Source of the DNA: a virus | Direction: 5' to 3' (one strand) | DNA length: 23,049 nt | Virus record (IMG/VR): IMGVR_UViG_3300032309_002412 | Coordinates: 1-23,049 of that record | The notes under the pieces: generated by a model | Told to the model about the DNA's origin: nothing | Databases searched by the model: none | The model's input: only the letters and a program-made list of their open reading frames with translations | Part shown: positions 1 to 7,722 of the stretch, piece after piece | Numbering within the stretch: position 1 is the first letter of the stretch | How the letters are laid out: the number at the start of each line of letters is the position of its first letter | Translations under genes and position numbers: made by a program

Positions 1-1
1 A

Positions 2-400
2 TTTGACATTACACCAACCGGTGTAATAAGGCATCCCAGGCCAACTGACGCTAATTATCAGTCACAGTTACTAAAACGTAATCAACAGCGCAATTGGGAA
101 ACTGTACAACAGGTGTTGGCTATGCGAGCACAGATTTACGTAGAACACCCACCAGAAATAATCAAAACCTGCAACCAGTTTTCTCGTAAGATTTTTAAAA
201 ACACACAGGCCTGGAGTTTTCAATTTGGGGTAGAACACGTGGAAATATATGGCGACAATTTGCGACTGCTGTTTGATGACTGTCATGGAATTCCCATGAT
301 ACTGGGTTTAACTGAACGTGCTGCAATTGCTGAACCAGTAATTGACTGTTGGAGCGACTATAAAAATATACACATAGAATCTGTGGAAACCACCAAATAA
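2..400 (+). CDS. 5'-truncated conserved phage protein, function unknown (C-terminal 132 aa)
   Basis: The reading frame is open from base 2 to the TAA at 398-400 and enters from outside the window, so the true start is missing. The first internal GTG/ATG codons (113, 122) lie mid-domain and are not convincing starts, because the residues before them read as normal protein (ITPTGVIRHPRP, then a polar helix around RNQQRNWETVQQ). The C-terminal part looks like a mixed alpha/beta fold with a hydrophobic stretch (GIPMILGLTERAAI). The style resembles conserved small proteins of environmental T4-like phages, but I cannot name it and see no catalytic motif. A late-promoter-like AATAAATA overlaps its stop codon and probably serves the next gene. 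Confidence 0.7.
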   Translation, partial: FDITPTGVIRHPRPTDANYQSQLLKRNQQRNWETVQQVLAMRAQIYVEHPPEIIKTCNQFSRKIFKNTQAWSFQFGVEHVEIYGDNLRLLFDDCHGIPMILGLTERAAIAEPVIDCWSDYKNIHIESVETTK

Positions 401-403
401 ATA
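396..403 (+). promoter_or_regulatory. T4-type late promoter-like octamer (AATAAATA)
   Basis: AATAAATA lies 30 bases before the ATG of the coiled-coil membrane gene and overlaps the previous stop. It differs from the T4 late consensus TATAAATA at the first base. Spacing leaves room for a leader containing AAGGGA. In this AT-rich sequence a 7/8 match can occur by chance. Confidence 0.4.
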
Positions 404-432
404 CTATTAGTTTATGATATTAAGGGATTAAC

Positions 433-738
433 ATGTCTAGCACCGATATTGAAAAGAAAAACCTCGAAGCGCACGTTGAACTGTGTGCTGAACGGTATAA
501 AAGTTTGGAGGACAAATTGGACAATCTAGACCAAAGAGTCTCCGCTATCGAGAAAAAGATAGATAGCAAGATGCAGGCAATCGAATCCAAGGTTGAAGAC
601 AAATTTGGTGAGATCAAAAAGGCCATTATTGAGCTACAGGAAAAGCGCAACACACAAATCATTGGCTGGGGCGTTTCCATTATTGGCACACTGATTTCAA
701 TACTACTAACCCTGTTGTGGAAGTTTGTAGTAAACTGA
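433..738 (+). CDS. Small coiled-coil protein with C-terminal membrane anchor (XhlA-like architecture)
   Basis: The 101-aa product has a long charged heptad-type coiled coil (about residues 10-72, rich in K/E/D with regular L/I/V) followed by one hydrophobic segment (about 76-99, GWGVSIIGTLISILLTLLWK) and a very short tail. This is the layout of phage hemolysin XhlA-like proteins and of some holin-associated or tail-anchored phage proteins. The coiled coil would project into the cytoplasm or periplasm and probably oligomerise. The start is supported by AAGGGA seven bases upstream of the ATG. A role in lysis or membrane association is only inferred from architecture. The nearest lysis-type enzyme, the SleB-like hydrolase, is about 12 kb away. 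Confidence 0.75.
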   Translation: MSSTDIEKKNLEAHVELCAERYKSLEDKLDNLDQRVSAIEKKIDSKMQAIESKVEDKFGEIKKAIIELQEKRNTQIIGWGVSIIGTLISILLTLLWKFVVN

Positions 739-790
739 ATAATACATCCTGCCCAAATTGTTGTAAATAACTACATATTTTGGGTCTACA

Positions 791-1252
791 ATGCATCAAA
801 TTTTACAAGATCGAGTTTGGCAGTTTTTTCAAAAAGAACTAGTCGCTCAACAACTCAACGGCATAGTTATTAAAAGGCTTGACAAAGAAGTTTATAAAAT
901 TTCAAACTACCGCGTACAAACCAATACAGCTACGGTAGAAGACTCTACCGGAAAAATTTATAAATTCTTAAACTCAACTACGGCAGTGATTTATTGTTGT
1001 CTTATGGGAACAAATCGTATTAATGAAGCTGTTATTGTACACAATCTCAATGACGAGCTTGAACGCACATATGAAAAAATGTTTCGTTTAAAACGGCGTA
1101 TTCGCCAGGCTACACAAGATTTTGATCGAGATGTAGCAGTGTCTAGACTTGCAGAATATGAAAATCAGTACGCTGCCAAGCTAGAGCAATTGCGGAAAAA
1201 TATTGACCAAGCTAAATATATTATAAAACCAGGACAGGACTATGGAAGTTAA
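791..1252 (+). CDS. Conserved-looking phage protein with C-terminal helical region, unknown function
   Basis: The product has 153 aa. The N-terminal half (1-85) looks like a beta-rich domain (YKISNYRVQTNTATVEDSTG, then a hydrophobic strand AVIYCCLMG). The C-terminal half (88-145) is strongly helical and charged, with probable coiled coil (ELERTYEKMFRLKRRI, then LAEYENQYAAKLEQLRKNI). The gene overlaps the next one by 11 bases in another frame, implying translational coupling. With the next two ORFs it forms a compact three-gene unit. A TAAATA at 764-769 (TTGTAAATAAC) may be a late promoter. I do not recognise the family. A head-assembly role is possible from the neighbourhood but unproven. Confidence 0.75.
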   Translation: MHQILQDRVWQFFQKELVAQQLNGIVIKRLDKEVYKISNYRVQTNTATVEDSTGKIYKFLNSTTAVIYCCLMGTNRINEAVIVHNLNDELERTYEKMFRLKRRIRQATQDFDRDVAVSRLAEYENQYAAKLEQLRKNIDQAKYIIKPGQDYGS

Positions 1253-1910
1253 AGACATGTTTAATCGGCCAAGATTTAATAAACTAAATCGATTGCTAGA
1301 AAACCGGTACAATTACAGTTTTGATAACTCTGCACTCACTGTATCTGCGGCACAAAAAATGCTGCGGTTGATTGAAACAAAAATCAAAACAGTTCAACAG
1401 TCACACCAAATCCATTTAGCCGAGCGTGATCCTGCTTATTGCCAAATGCTGCTAATGCGCGAAAGCATTAGTACTTGGATCAACGAGCGTTTACTAACCG
1501 AGGGCGAGCTAGGCGAAGCTGAAGTAATCCTAGCTGCAAAAAACATTACTGACAGCGTTCAAAAAATGGTTGAGCAGGCCGGCAAAATTGCCAATGAGCA
1601 ACTTCCAGCATTGGTTGTGGCCATTCGTGACCAAATTGGCATGGAACAGTCTGAAGCGTATAAAACCGCTGTGACACAAGTAATCGGTGAACTGGTTACA
1701 CAATTGAGCGGTGCACGTGATCAATTAGACACTAGTGTACTAGCATTGACTGGGCAAGCAGTTGACACAAACATGGCCATGCCTGCACCAGCAGCTGATG
1801 GCGGAGAAGTACCTGCTCCCGATGCTGGTGAACAACCAGCCGGTGATGACTTTGCTGCTGCCGATGCTGAAACTGGTGGAACCGAACCACTTGGGCGCGA
1901 CCGCAGATAA
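1242..1910 (+). CDS. Helical acidic protein, possibly prohead-core/virion-associated (T4-like phage family)
   Basis: The 222-aa product is almost entirely helical through residue ~170 and ends in a disordered Ala/Pro/Gly/Asp-rich tail (about 175-222, MAMPAPAADGGEVPAPDAGE). The N-terminal MEVKDMFNRPRFNKLNRLLE and the central LTEGELGEAEVILAAKNI with KMVEQAGKI match my memory of a protein widespread in environmental T4-like phages. There it is unannotated or loosely called prohead core. A long helical body with an acidic low-complexity tail suits an internal scaffold. The ATG at 1242 has AGGACAGGAC just upstream. A second ATG at 1257 is possible. The stop overlaps the next ATG as TAATG. Function is inference. 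Confidence 0.75.
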   Translation: MEVKDMFNRPRFNKLNRLLENRYNYSFDNSALTVSAAQKMLRLIETKIKTVQQSHQIHLAERDPAYCQMLLMRESISTWINERLLTEGELGEAEVILAAKNITDSVQKMVEQAGKIANEQLPALVVAIRDQIGMEQSEAYKTAVTQVIGELVTQLSGARDQLDTSVLALTGQAVDTNMAMPAPAADGGEVPAPDAGEQPAGDDFAAADAETGGTEPLGRDRR

Positions 1911-2257
1911 TGTTACTGTATGAATTTACTGACAGTCAGCACCCGGTACAAGGTGTGTTGACACTGTTGAATTTGATCAAATCTCGATATCAAAGTCAGC
2001 AAGCACAGCCCAAAATTAACACCTTAAGTTTTTTGAATCTAGCTAAAAATGTTGGTCTTACCTTAGATTACCAATCTTTTGCTGACCTATTTAAACGAGA
2101 AAAGTCATTAAAAAATTTAGTTAAGAATTTTAATCGTCAGTACATTGAATTAACATCAGACGACGACTTGGGCTCAGACAGTCACAGTGGACCCGGCAAG
2201 AAAAAAGACGACGCAGACGTTGTTGGAGCAATGGCCAAGCAAGCTGTTGACATCTAG
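1910..2257 (+). CDS. Small phage protein coupled to the helical protein, unknown function
   Basis: The 115-aa product starts at the A of the preceding TAA stop (TAATG), so it is translationally coupled. An N-terminal helical region (LLYEFTDSQHPVQGVLTLLN) and a middle domain are followed by an acidic Gly/Ser linker (TSDDDLGSDSHSGPGKKK) and a short terminal helix (DVVGAMAKQAVDI). The terminal motif resembles the 'V..MAK.A' endings I recall in small T4-like phage proteins paired with the upstream family. The end-anchored peptide after a flexible linker suggests a docking motif for a partner, perhaps the product of the upstream gene. I cannot assign a function. Confidence 0.7.
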   Translation: MLLYEFTDSQHPVQGVLTLLNLIKSRYQSQQAQPKINTLSFLNLAKNVGLTLDYQSFADLFKREKSLKNLVKNFNRQYIELTSDDDLGSDSHSGPGKKKDDADVVGAMAKQAVDI

Positions 2258-2266
2258 TCAAACTGG

Positions 2267-2295
2267 TTGATAACAAGTCAATTTTGTGTTAAAAT
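2267..2295 (+). promoter_or_regulatory. Sigma-70-like promoter candidate upstream of exonuclease
   Basis: TTGATA (2267-2272), a 17-base spacer and TAAAAT (2290-2295), 23 bases before the ATG of the nuclease gene. Each hexamer has one or two mismatches to consensus. Spacing is ideal, and it separates the upstream three-gene unit from a DNA-metabolism gene. Confidence 0.45.
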
Positions 2296-2318
2296 TGTAG
2301 CTCCAAGGCGATTTTTAC

Positions 2319-3002
2319 ATGATTACTCAAAAATTCAATTATACCCCACTGGATCGAACCACAGTCAACGGTACTAGATACTATTTGGCTGGGGGCGAAC
2401 GACTACCCTCAGTGACCACAATACTAGATGCTACCAAAAGCGAAGAAAGTAAGAAGGCACTGCAAAACTGGCGAAATCGTGTAGGTGCTCAGAAGGCTCA
2501 GGAAATTACCACAGAAGCAGCTGGTCGCGGTACCAGAATGCACAAGTGGTTGGAAAACTACATCAAAACCGGTATCACTGGGGAGCCAGGCTCAAATCCT
2601 TACAGTATTCAAAGTCATCAGATGGCTCACAGCATAATTCAACAAGGGCTTAGCCGCTGCGATGAATTTTGGGGCACAGAAGTTGGCTTATATTTTCCTC
2701 AAATCTATGCCGGAACCACAGACTTAGTTGGAGTCCACGACGGAGCCGAAGCCATTATGGATCACAAACAGACCAACAAGCCTAAAAAGCGTGAATGGAT
2801 TGATGACTATTTTGTTCAATTACTGATGTATGCTACTGCTCATAACGAAGTACATGGTACTAAAATACGCAAGGGCGTAATTTTTATGTGTAGTGCAGCC
2901 AATGAATACCAAGAATTTATAGTAGAGGGTGCCGAGTGGACCGAATATGAAAAGCGCATGTGGGCTCGACTAGAGCAGTACTATTTACAAATACATAAAT
3001 AG
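2319..3002 (+). CDS. PD-(D/E)XK superfamily exonuclease, MGME1/RecB-like
   Basis: The 227-aa product has the single-domain PD-(D/E)XK nuclease layout. An N-terminal LPSVTTIL segment (29-36) precedes the RGTRMHKWLENY helix (70-81) with His75. The core follows: E121 (GTEVGL), D135 (AGTTDLVG), the D-x-K pair D148/K150 (IMDHKQTNK), and the motif IV helix QLLMYATAHNE (Q167, Y171). This pattern matches the mitochondrial MGME1/phage RecB-like exonucleases that degrade single-stranded or flap DNA. All catalytic residues are present, so it should be active with Mg2+. It probably acts in phage replication/recombination or host DNA turnover. AAGGCG upstream of the ATG is a weak ribosome site. It sits alone between virion genes, with its own candidate promoter. 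Confidence 0.9.
   Translation: MITQKFNYTPLDRTTVNGTRYYLAGGERLPSVTTILDATKSEESKKALQNWRNRVGAQKAQEITTEAAGRGTRMHKWLENYIKTGITGEPGSNPYSIQSHQMAHSIIQQGLSRCDEFWGTEVGLYFPQIYAGTTDLVGVHDGAEAIMDHKQTNKPKKREWIDDYFVQLLMYATAHNEVHGTKIRKGVIFMCSAANEYQEFIVEGAEWTEYEKRMWARLEQYYLQIHK
2994..3001 (+). promoter_or_regulatory. T4-type late promoter-like octamer (CATAAATA) before fibre block
   Basis: CATAAATA overlaps the end of the exonuclease gene, 24 bases before the first tail-fibre ATG at 3026. This is a one-base variant of the T4 late consensus at a sensible distance for transcribing the late fibre operon. Confidence 0.45.
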
Positions 3003-3025
3003 TTGATAATTGGAATTTGTGAACT

Positions 3026-5515
3026 ATGGCCATAAATGTTATTAGTAGGATTCAAGTTAGGAGTGGACTTAGCGAAGATCTGCCCCAACTAGCTAAGGGC
3101 GAATTGGGGTGGAGTGTTGATACTCAACAACTGTGGATCGGTAATGGCACTTATAATGATGGCGCGCCTAATTTAGGCAATACGCTAATTTTAACAACCC
3201 CCGGCAGCTTTTTAAGCGGCACAATTTCGGGTGGTACAGGTGGTACAGGTGGTACAGGTGGTACAGGTGGCACTGGCGGTACAGGTGGACCCGCCGCCCC
3301 AATGAGTGCAGCAGATAGTTTTCCTTATACATTTCGTGGAGATAATGCTGGATATGTTGCAATTACTGGTGCATCCGGTACTGACACTGTTTTATCATTG
3401 CAATCAATTCTTGATAATAATTATATTTCAGTTAAGTCATTTGGGGCTGTGGGCGATGGCACTACTGATGATACCCAAGCTATAAATCGAGCATTGTTTC
3501 AAATCTATTGTCAAAGTTTAAATACGCAGATTCGCCGAGTTCTTTATTTTCCAGCCGGTGTGTACATCGTGACTGGTGGTATGTTGAAAATTCCGGCATT
3601 TGCTTCAATCTTGGGCTGTGGCATAGACAGCAGCATTATTCGTCAAATTGACGCTACACAACCTTATGTAGCCAAGCTCACAGATTCTAGACAACAAAGT
3701 GGTCTAGCTTATACTAGTAACGGTGCGGTGCCTGCTCAGTACATTTCAATAACTGATATTACATTTGACCACGGTGCAAACAAAGGTGTGCTGTTTGCCG
3801 AAAGTGCAACCAATGTGAAATTTATTAGAACAAAATTTCAAGGCAATTTGTCTAATCCGTTAATCTTTCCTAATACACCAGACGATCCTGTAGTGGCGGT
3901 CACAGTTGCTAAAAATCCCAACAGTGTAGTCTCCAGCAACTGGATTTTTAATAATTGCAGTTTTGGTAAATCCCAGTTTGGGTATATGGCCAATGACGAT
4001 TCCAAAAATGTAACATTCGCATATTGTGATTTTTCTCAGTTATGGATAGGTATTGTGTTGGGGTTACCAACAATTACTCCCCCAATCACTGGCCCGCAAC
4101 AATATAAAATTGTTTATAGTAATTTTGATCGAATTGCCGGCCATGCAATTTTGGCAGAAAATGGCGACCAGCTATTATCTCAGGGTAACTCGTATCACGA
4201 TGTAGGCAATAATCAACAAGGTATTAATTACCCAGTTTCGGAAAACATTAAATTTTATAGTAAGGACAGCTCGTCAATTAATGATGTGTTTGATCGAACT
4301 ATTGAACAAGCATCACAAGTACCTTGGGTAGATTATGGTCCAAGACTTGGCATAAAAATTGGAATCTCGTCAGTTAATAACTCAGTGACTTCCACTGGGT
4401 TTAGTAAAATACTATACGCCAATACGCTTGTTCCGCAAGTGACTGGAATTGACGTGCCTAAAGTAGCCAAAGGTTTTGTGTTTATCTATACTATAACCAG
4501 GGTGATTAATAACGTAGAACACTCTAGAAAAGGTCAGTTAACAGCAGTAGGAACGAATTCATCTGACGAATATAGCGAAACCGCACCTTTAGGAGTGGTA
4601 TTGAGTGTAGGCAATTCAATTTCACTAACGGGGTATATTGTGAAATACACGATGACCAATAATACTCCGGCTACTGATGCTATGATGTCGGGCTATTTCC
4701 GATACAACATTGTGCCAGAGCTGCCACCATACGACTTCTTACTACTGCCGCCAAGCAATGTATGGGTAGTACCAAAATTGACCACTACACCCACTACTAC
4801 CACTACTACCACTACTACAACGGCGCCACCAAAACAGTATTTTGTTATCGCTCAAACTATTACACTCAGTAAGGGTCTCACCGCACAATTTATTGTGAAT
4901 ACTACTAATGTTCCTGACAATACTGATTTATTCTGGACCATTAATTATAACGGTTCATCTAGTCCAACCGATTTCACTGTTAATTCTGGAACGTTTAAGA
5001 TAAATTCTAGTCAAGGCGCCTTTAATGTGCCAATTTTCAATAATTCTGTGGTTACAGGACCTAGGACATTCCGTGCCGAGATTCGAACTGGATCTGTTAA
5101 TGGCGCATTGGTAGCAACAAGTATTGTGATAACCTTTACCGACACTATTAAAACTCCAGATACTTCGGGTACTTTGAACAATCCAGCGAATATTACTGGA
5201 GTAAATGTCAATACCTTGGTAGTTAGTGCAGCAGCAACAATTGCAGGTATTGAACCTAATTCAAACTTTGGTTTAGAAGCTGCTGCTGGTTATGAGTTTA
5301 GTCTCAATGGTACAACCGGATGGGCAACATTTATAACTGGGCTCACGTCAAACGCTGTTGGCGTTACAGCTCCGTTCTACATGAGAATGACATCCTCTGC
5401 CAGTAATGTCACAGCTAAAACTTTTGGGTCGTTTGCTTTGATATATTACTACCCAGGCGGAGCAGGATTGATATCTTCGGCATACAGTCCAAGTTGGACC
5501 GTGACCACTAACTAA
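3026..5515 (+). CDS. Tail fibre/receptor-binding protein with pectate-lyase-fold (beta-helix) domain
   Basis: The 829-aa product is modular. Residues 1-50 (SRIQVRSGLSEDLPQLAKGE, then ELGWSVDTQQLWIGNG) match the N-terminal repeat of Mtd-type tropism determinants, used to attach fibres to the virion. Residues 69-88 are a (GGT)n spacer. Residues ~130-430 open with VKSFGAVGDGTTDDTQAI and RRVLYFPAGVYIVTGG, the hallmark of the Pectate_lyase_3 right-handed beta-helix seen in fibres and depolymerases. A beta-rich region is followed by a Thr linker (586-602), a Calx-beta-like domain (about 605-710) and a C-terminal beta domain (to 829). The role is probably adsorption, with possible polysaccharide cleavage; active-site residues cannot be judged by eye. 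It heads a four-gene fibre block and is probably late. Confidence 0.88.
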   Translation: MAINVISRIQVRSGLSEDLPQLAKGELGWSVDTQQLWIGNGTYNDGAPNLGNTLILTTPGSFLSGTISGGTGGTGGTGGTGGTGGTGGPAAPMSAADSFPYTFRGDNAGYVAITGASGTDTVLSLQSILDNNYISVKSFGAVGDGTTDDTQAINRALFQIYCQSLNTQIRRVLYFPAGVYIVTGGMLKIPAFASILGCGIDSSIIRQIDATQPYVAKLTDSRQQSGLAYTSNGAVPAQYISITDITFDHGANKGVLFAESATNVKFIRTKFQGNLSNPLIFPNTPDDPVVAVTVAKNPNSVVSSNWIFNNCSFGKSQFGYMANDDSKNVTFAYCDFSQLWIGIVLGLPTITPPITGPQQYKIVYSNFDRIAGHAILAENGDQLLSQGNSYHDVGNNQQGINYPVSENIKFYSKDSSSINDVFDRTIEQASQVPWVDYGPRLGIKIGISSVNNSVTSTGFSKILYANTLVPQVTGIDVPKVAKGFVFIYTITRVINNVEHSRKGQLTAVGTNSSDEYSETAPLGVVLSVGNSISLTGYIVKYTMTNNTPATDAMMSGYFRYNIVPELPPYDFLLLPPSNVWVVPKLTTTPTTTTTTTTTTAPPKQYFVIAQTITLSKGLTAQFIVNTTNVPDNTDLFWTINYNGSSSPTDFTVNSGTFKINSSQGAFNVPIFNNSVVTGPRTFRAEIRTGSVNGALVATSIVITFTDTIKTPDTSGTLNNPANITGVNVNTLVVSAAATIAGIEPNSNFGLEAAAGYEFSLNGTTGWATFITGLTSNAVGVTAPFYMRMTSSASNVTAKTFGSFALIYYYPGGAGLISSAYSPSWTVTTN
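3230..3289 (+). repeat. Gly-Gly-Thr codon repeat in fibre gene
   Basis: A 9-base unit (GGTGGTACA and variants) repeats about six times and encodes a (GGT)n spacer at residues 69-88, between the virion-attachment domain and the beta-helix. The first copies are identical in DNA and the later ones vary (ggcactggcggt), suggesting recent expansion by slippage. Confidence 0.85.
4781..4831 (+). repeat. Threonine-rich linker (encoded), fibre 1
   Basis: ACN codons encode TTTP, then ten Thr, then APP. All four ACN codons are used (acc, act, aca, acg), although act/acc dominate. It joins the central beta region to a Calx-beta-like domain. Confidence 0.85.
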
Positions 5516-5532
5516 TTTAGGATTAAAGTATA

Positions 5533-7716
5533 ATGGCAACATCCGTTGGGTATTGGCTAGCTACGCTAAGTGGCGTTAAGAACGATTTTGGGTCAGGTAT
5601 TGCGTTAGACGCTAATGGTAATACCTATGTTGTTGGTTACACCAACAGTGAGGGCAGTGGAGGGTATGATGTAATAATTGCCAAGTATCTCCCCACTGGG
5701 ATGCTTGATTGGCAAAGAACCGTTGGCGGAGCTCTTAGCGAGCGAGGATACGGGATTACAGTAGATCCAGTTAATAATTTTGTATACGTTATTGGTTACA
5801 GTATTAGTCAAGGGGCGGGACTTCAAGACATAGTATTGGCCAAATACACCACTGCTGGTATTATACAATGGCAAAAAGCACTAGGCGGGACAGGTGGTGA
5901 TTATGGTTATGGTATTACCATGTCCGGGGCTGACATATGTATTGTGGGCACCATTGACAGTCGCGGAGCTGGCAGTAATGATGCTGTAATTGCCAAATAT
6001 CGCGCTGATGGCACTAATTTATGGCGTTATACTTTAGGCGATGCTGGCAGCAATTATGGATACGGTGTCGCAGTTGATTCTAGCAACAATATCTACATCG
6101 TTGGCACTAGTTACGGCACCGATAATAGCTTAATAATTGCCAAGTACAGCTCTAGCGGTGTTTTGGATTGGCAAAAATCATTGAATATTGTTGCGTCTGG
6201 TATTGCAATTGCTCTAGACCAAACCAACGGGCACGTATATGTTTGCGGGTATACGCCTAGTTCAGTAACCGGTGAAAATGCATCACTAATTGCCAAATTT
6301 GACATTGTTACAGGCGCTGGGGTATGGCAAAGAAAACTGTCTAATTCTCTCTTGAATGGGATCACAGTAAATGCTGCTGGAGAAGTATACGTAACTGGTG
6401 TCACCAATAACGGTGCAAATTTTGGTGGTAATGACCTGTTAGTTGTAAAGTACGACGCTTCGGGAAATATAATTTGGCAAAAATCTCTTGGTGGTACTGG
6501 GTCTGAATTCAGCGGTGGTATTGTAACAGAATCCAATGGCTCAATTTATGTCAGTGGTGCAACTAACGCACAAAGTTCAATTTTTGCACACTTGTTGACT
6601 TTAAAACTACCAGGTAACGGGCAACCAGTTGGTAAAATTGGTACGTTTACATACTCTCAGACAGCATTGACAAATACGCCATTATTGACAGTTGCGACCA
6701 CAACACTTGCATTAACTTCAACCAATGCTACTCAAGCTGATTTCACCGATCGCTTAATAACACTAACAGATAAACAATCAAATCTAATTTCATCAACAGT
6801 TGAGTTCACTACAACTACTGCTGCACCAACAACCACTACTACAACTACTACTACAACCACTACCACTACCACAACTGCTGCACCGACAACCACAACTGCT
6901 GCACCGACCACTACTTCAACCACTCCGGGCACAACCTCAACCACCCCAGCGACCACCACCACTACTACAACCACCCCAGCGCCAACTACGACTACGACCA
7001 CCACGACTACAACAACTACACCACCCCCCAATGGTGCAATTGTCTCGATAGGTGTAGTTGGTGCAATAAATGAAGGGGGGTCAAACTATTACAATGTACA
7101 AACCAATGGTGTTGCTAATGGAACTGTATTAAATTGGGTTATAAATCATATAACGACCAATGCGGCTGATTTTACTGCAGATTCTGGAACAGTTACTATT
7201 AATAGTGACGTTGGGTCGTTTCTAATTGAACCTGTTGCTGATTTTTCAGTAAACGAAGGATCAGAAACTTTTAGTGTTACAATTTCTGGCGCAGGTATAG
7301 CAGCATTTACTACCGGCTTTAAGACACTTAATGACACCAGTGTCTCATTAACCACAACCACAACCACAACCACAGCAACTACAGCGCCCCCCGGTGGTAC
7401 TACTACAACAACTCTGTCGCCTCCTAGATTATTCACTATAACAAACACAGGTACTAGACCGTTGGTAGTGCGATCAGTGCTGTTTGATGAGCCTGCAGGG
7501 ATTGGACATACAGCTGATTTTTCAAGTCTTGGTGGGTCCAGTACAGAGCGTGGAAATGCTGTTTTGTCTCATACCATAGTAGCTCGAGGAGTTCGAAACT
7601 TTACAGTGGCCTATAATGATGCCGGTGCCGGTATTGGCACATATTCTGGCACTATTGTTGTTCTTGCTGAAAATAATGCCAGGCAGAGTATCGCTAGCAC
7701 TATCATTATAGTATAA
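5533..7716 (+). CDS. Tail fibre protein with seven-repeat SBBP beta-propeller, Calx-beta-like and HYDIN-like domains
   Basis: The 727-aa product begins with seven SBBP-type propeller repeats (about residues 15-360). Each has the pattern 'GIALDANGNTYVVGYT ... IIAKY..G...WQ..LGG'. The N-terminal YWLATLSG resembles the last strand of a blade, so the ring probably closes by a velcro strand as a seven-bladed propeller. A short beta region leads to a long Thr/Ala/Pro linker (426-499), a Calx-beta-like domain (about 500-605), a second Thr linker (607-627) and a C-terminal HYDIN/ASPM-type Ig domain (about 632-727, FTITNTGTRPLVV). AGGA lies 10 bases before the ATG. Probable role is surface recognition as a fibre or decoration. 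No enzyme motif is evident. Confidence 0.85.
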   Translation: MATSVGYWLATLSGVKNDFGSGIALDANGNTYVVGYTNSEGSGGYDVIIAKYLPTGMLDWQRTVGGALSERGYGITVDPVNNFVYVIGYSISQGAGLQDIVLAKYTTAGIIQWQKALGGTGGDYGYGITMSGADICIVGTIDSRGAGSNDAVIAKYRADGTNLWRYTLGDAGSNYGYGVAVDSSNNIYIVGTSYGTDNSLIIAKYSSSGVLDWQKSLNIVASGIAIALDQTNGHVYVCGYTPSSVTGENASLIAKFDIVTGAGVWQRKLSNSLLNGITVNAAGEVYVTGVTNNGANFGGNDLLVVKYDASGNIIWQKSLGGTGSEFSGGIVTESNGSIYVSGATNAQSSIFAHLLTLKLPGNGQPVGKIGTFTYSQTALTNTPLLTVATTTLALTSTNATQADFTDRLITLTDKQSNLISSTVEFTTTTAAPTTTTTTTTTTTTTTTTAAPTTTTAAPTTTSTTPGTTSTTPATTTTTTTTPAPTTTTTTTTTTTTPPPNGAIVSIGVVGAINEGGSNYYNVQTNGVANGTVLNWVINHITTNAADFTADSGTVTINSDVGSFLIEPVADFSVNEGSETFSVTISGAGIAAFTTGFKTLNDTSVSLTTTTTTTTATTAPPGGTTTTTLSPPRLFTITNTGTRPLVVRSVLFDEPAGIGHTADFSSLGGSSTERGNAVLSHTIVARGVRNFTVAYNDAGAGIGTYSGTIVVLAENNARQSIASTIIIV
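6808..7029 (+). repeat. Long Thr/Ala/Pro linker (encoded), propeller fibre
   Basis: About 74 codons encode runs of Thr broken by AAP, TPGTTSTTPA and PAP motifs, ending in PPP. Codons are mixed ACT/ACC/ACA/ACG rather than a pure microsatellite, so the amino-acid composition appears selected. It separates the propeller from the Calx-beta-like domain. Confidence 0.88.
7351..7413 (+). repeat. Second Thr-rich linker (encoded), propeller fibre
   Basis: Repeated ACC-ACA dicodons (acc aca, four times) followed by mixed codons encode TTTTTTTTATTAPPGGTTTTT. It separates the Calx-beta-like domain from the C-terminal HYDIN-like domain. The DNA is more regular than in the larger linker, suggesting recent expansion. 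Confidence 0.8.
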
Positions 7717-7722
7717 TTTATT

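Noticed and set aside
6732-7031. Minus-strand ORF of Val/Gly repeats opposite the Thr linker
   Set aside because: It is the antisense reading of the ACN-rich linker; poly-Val arises mechanically and there is no ribosome site.
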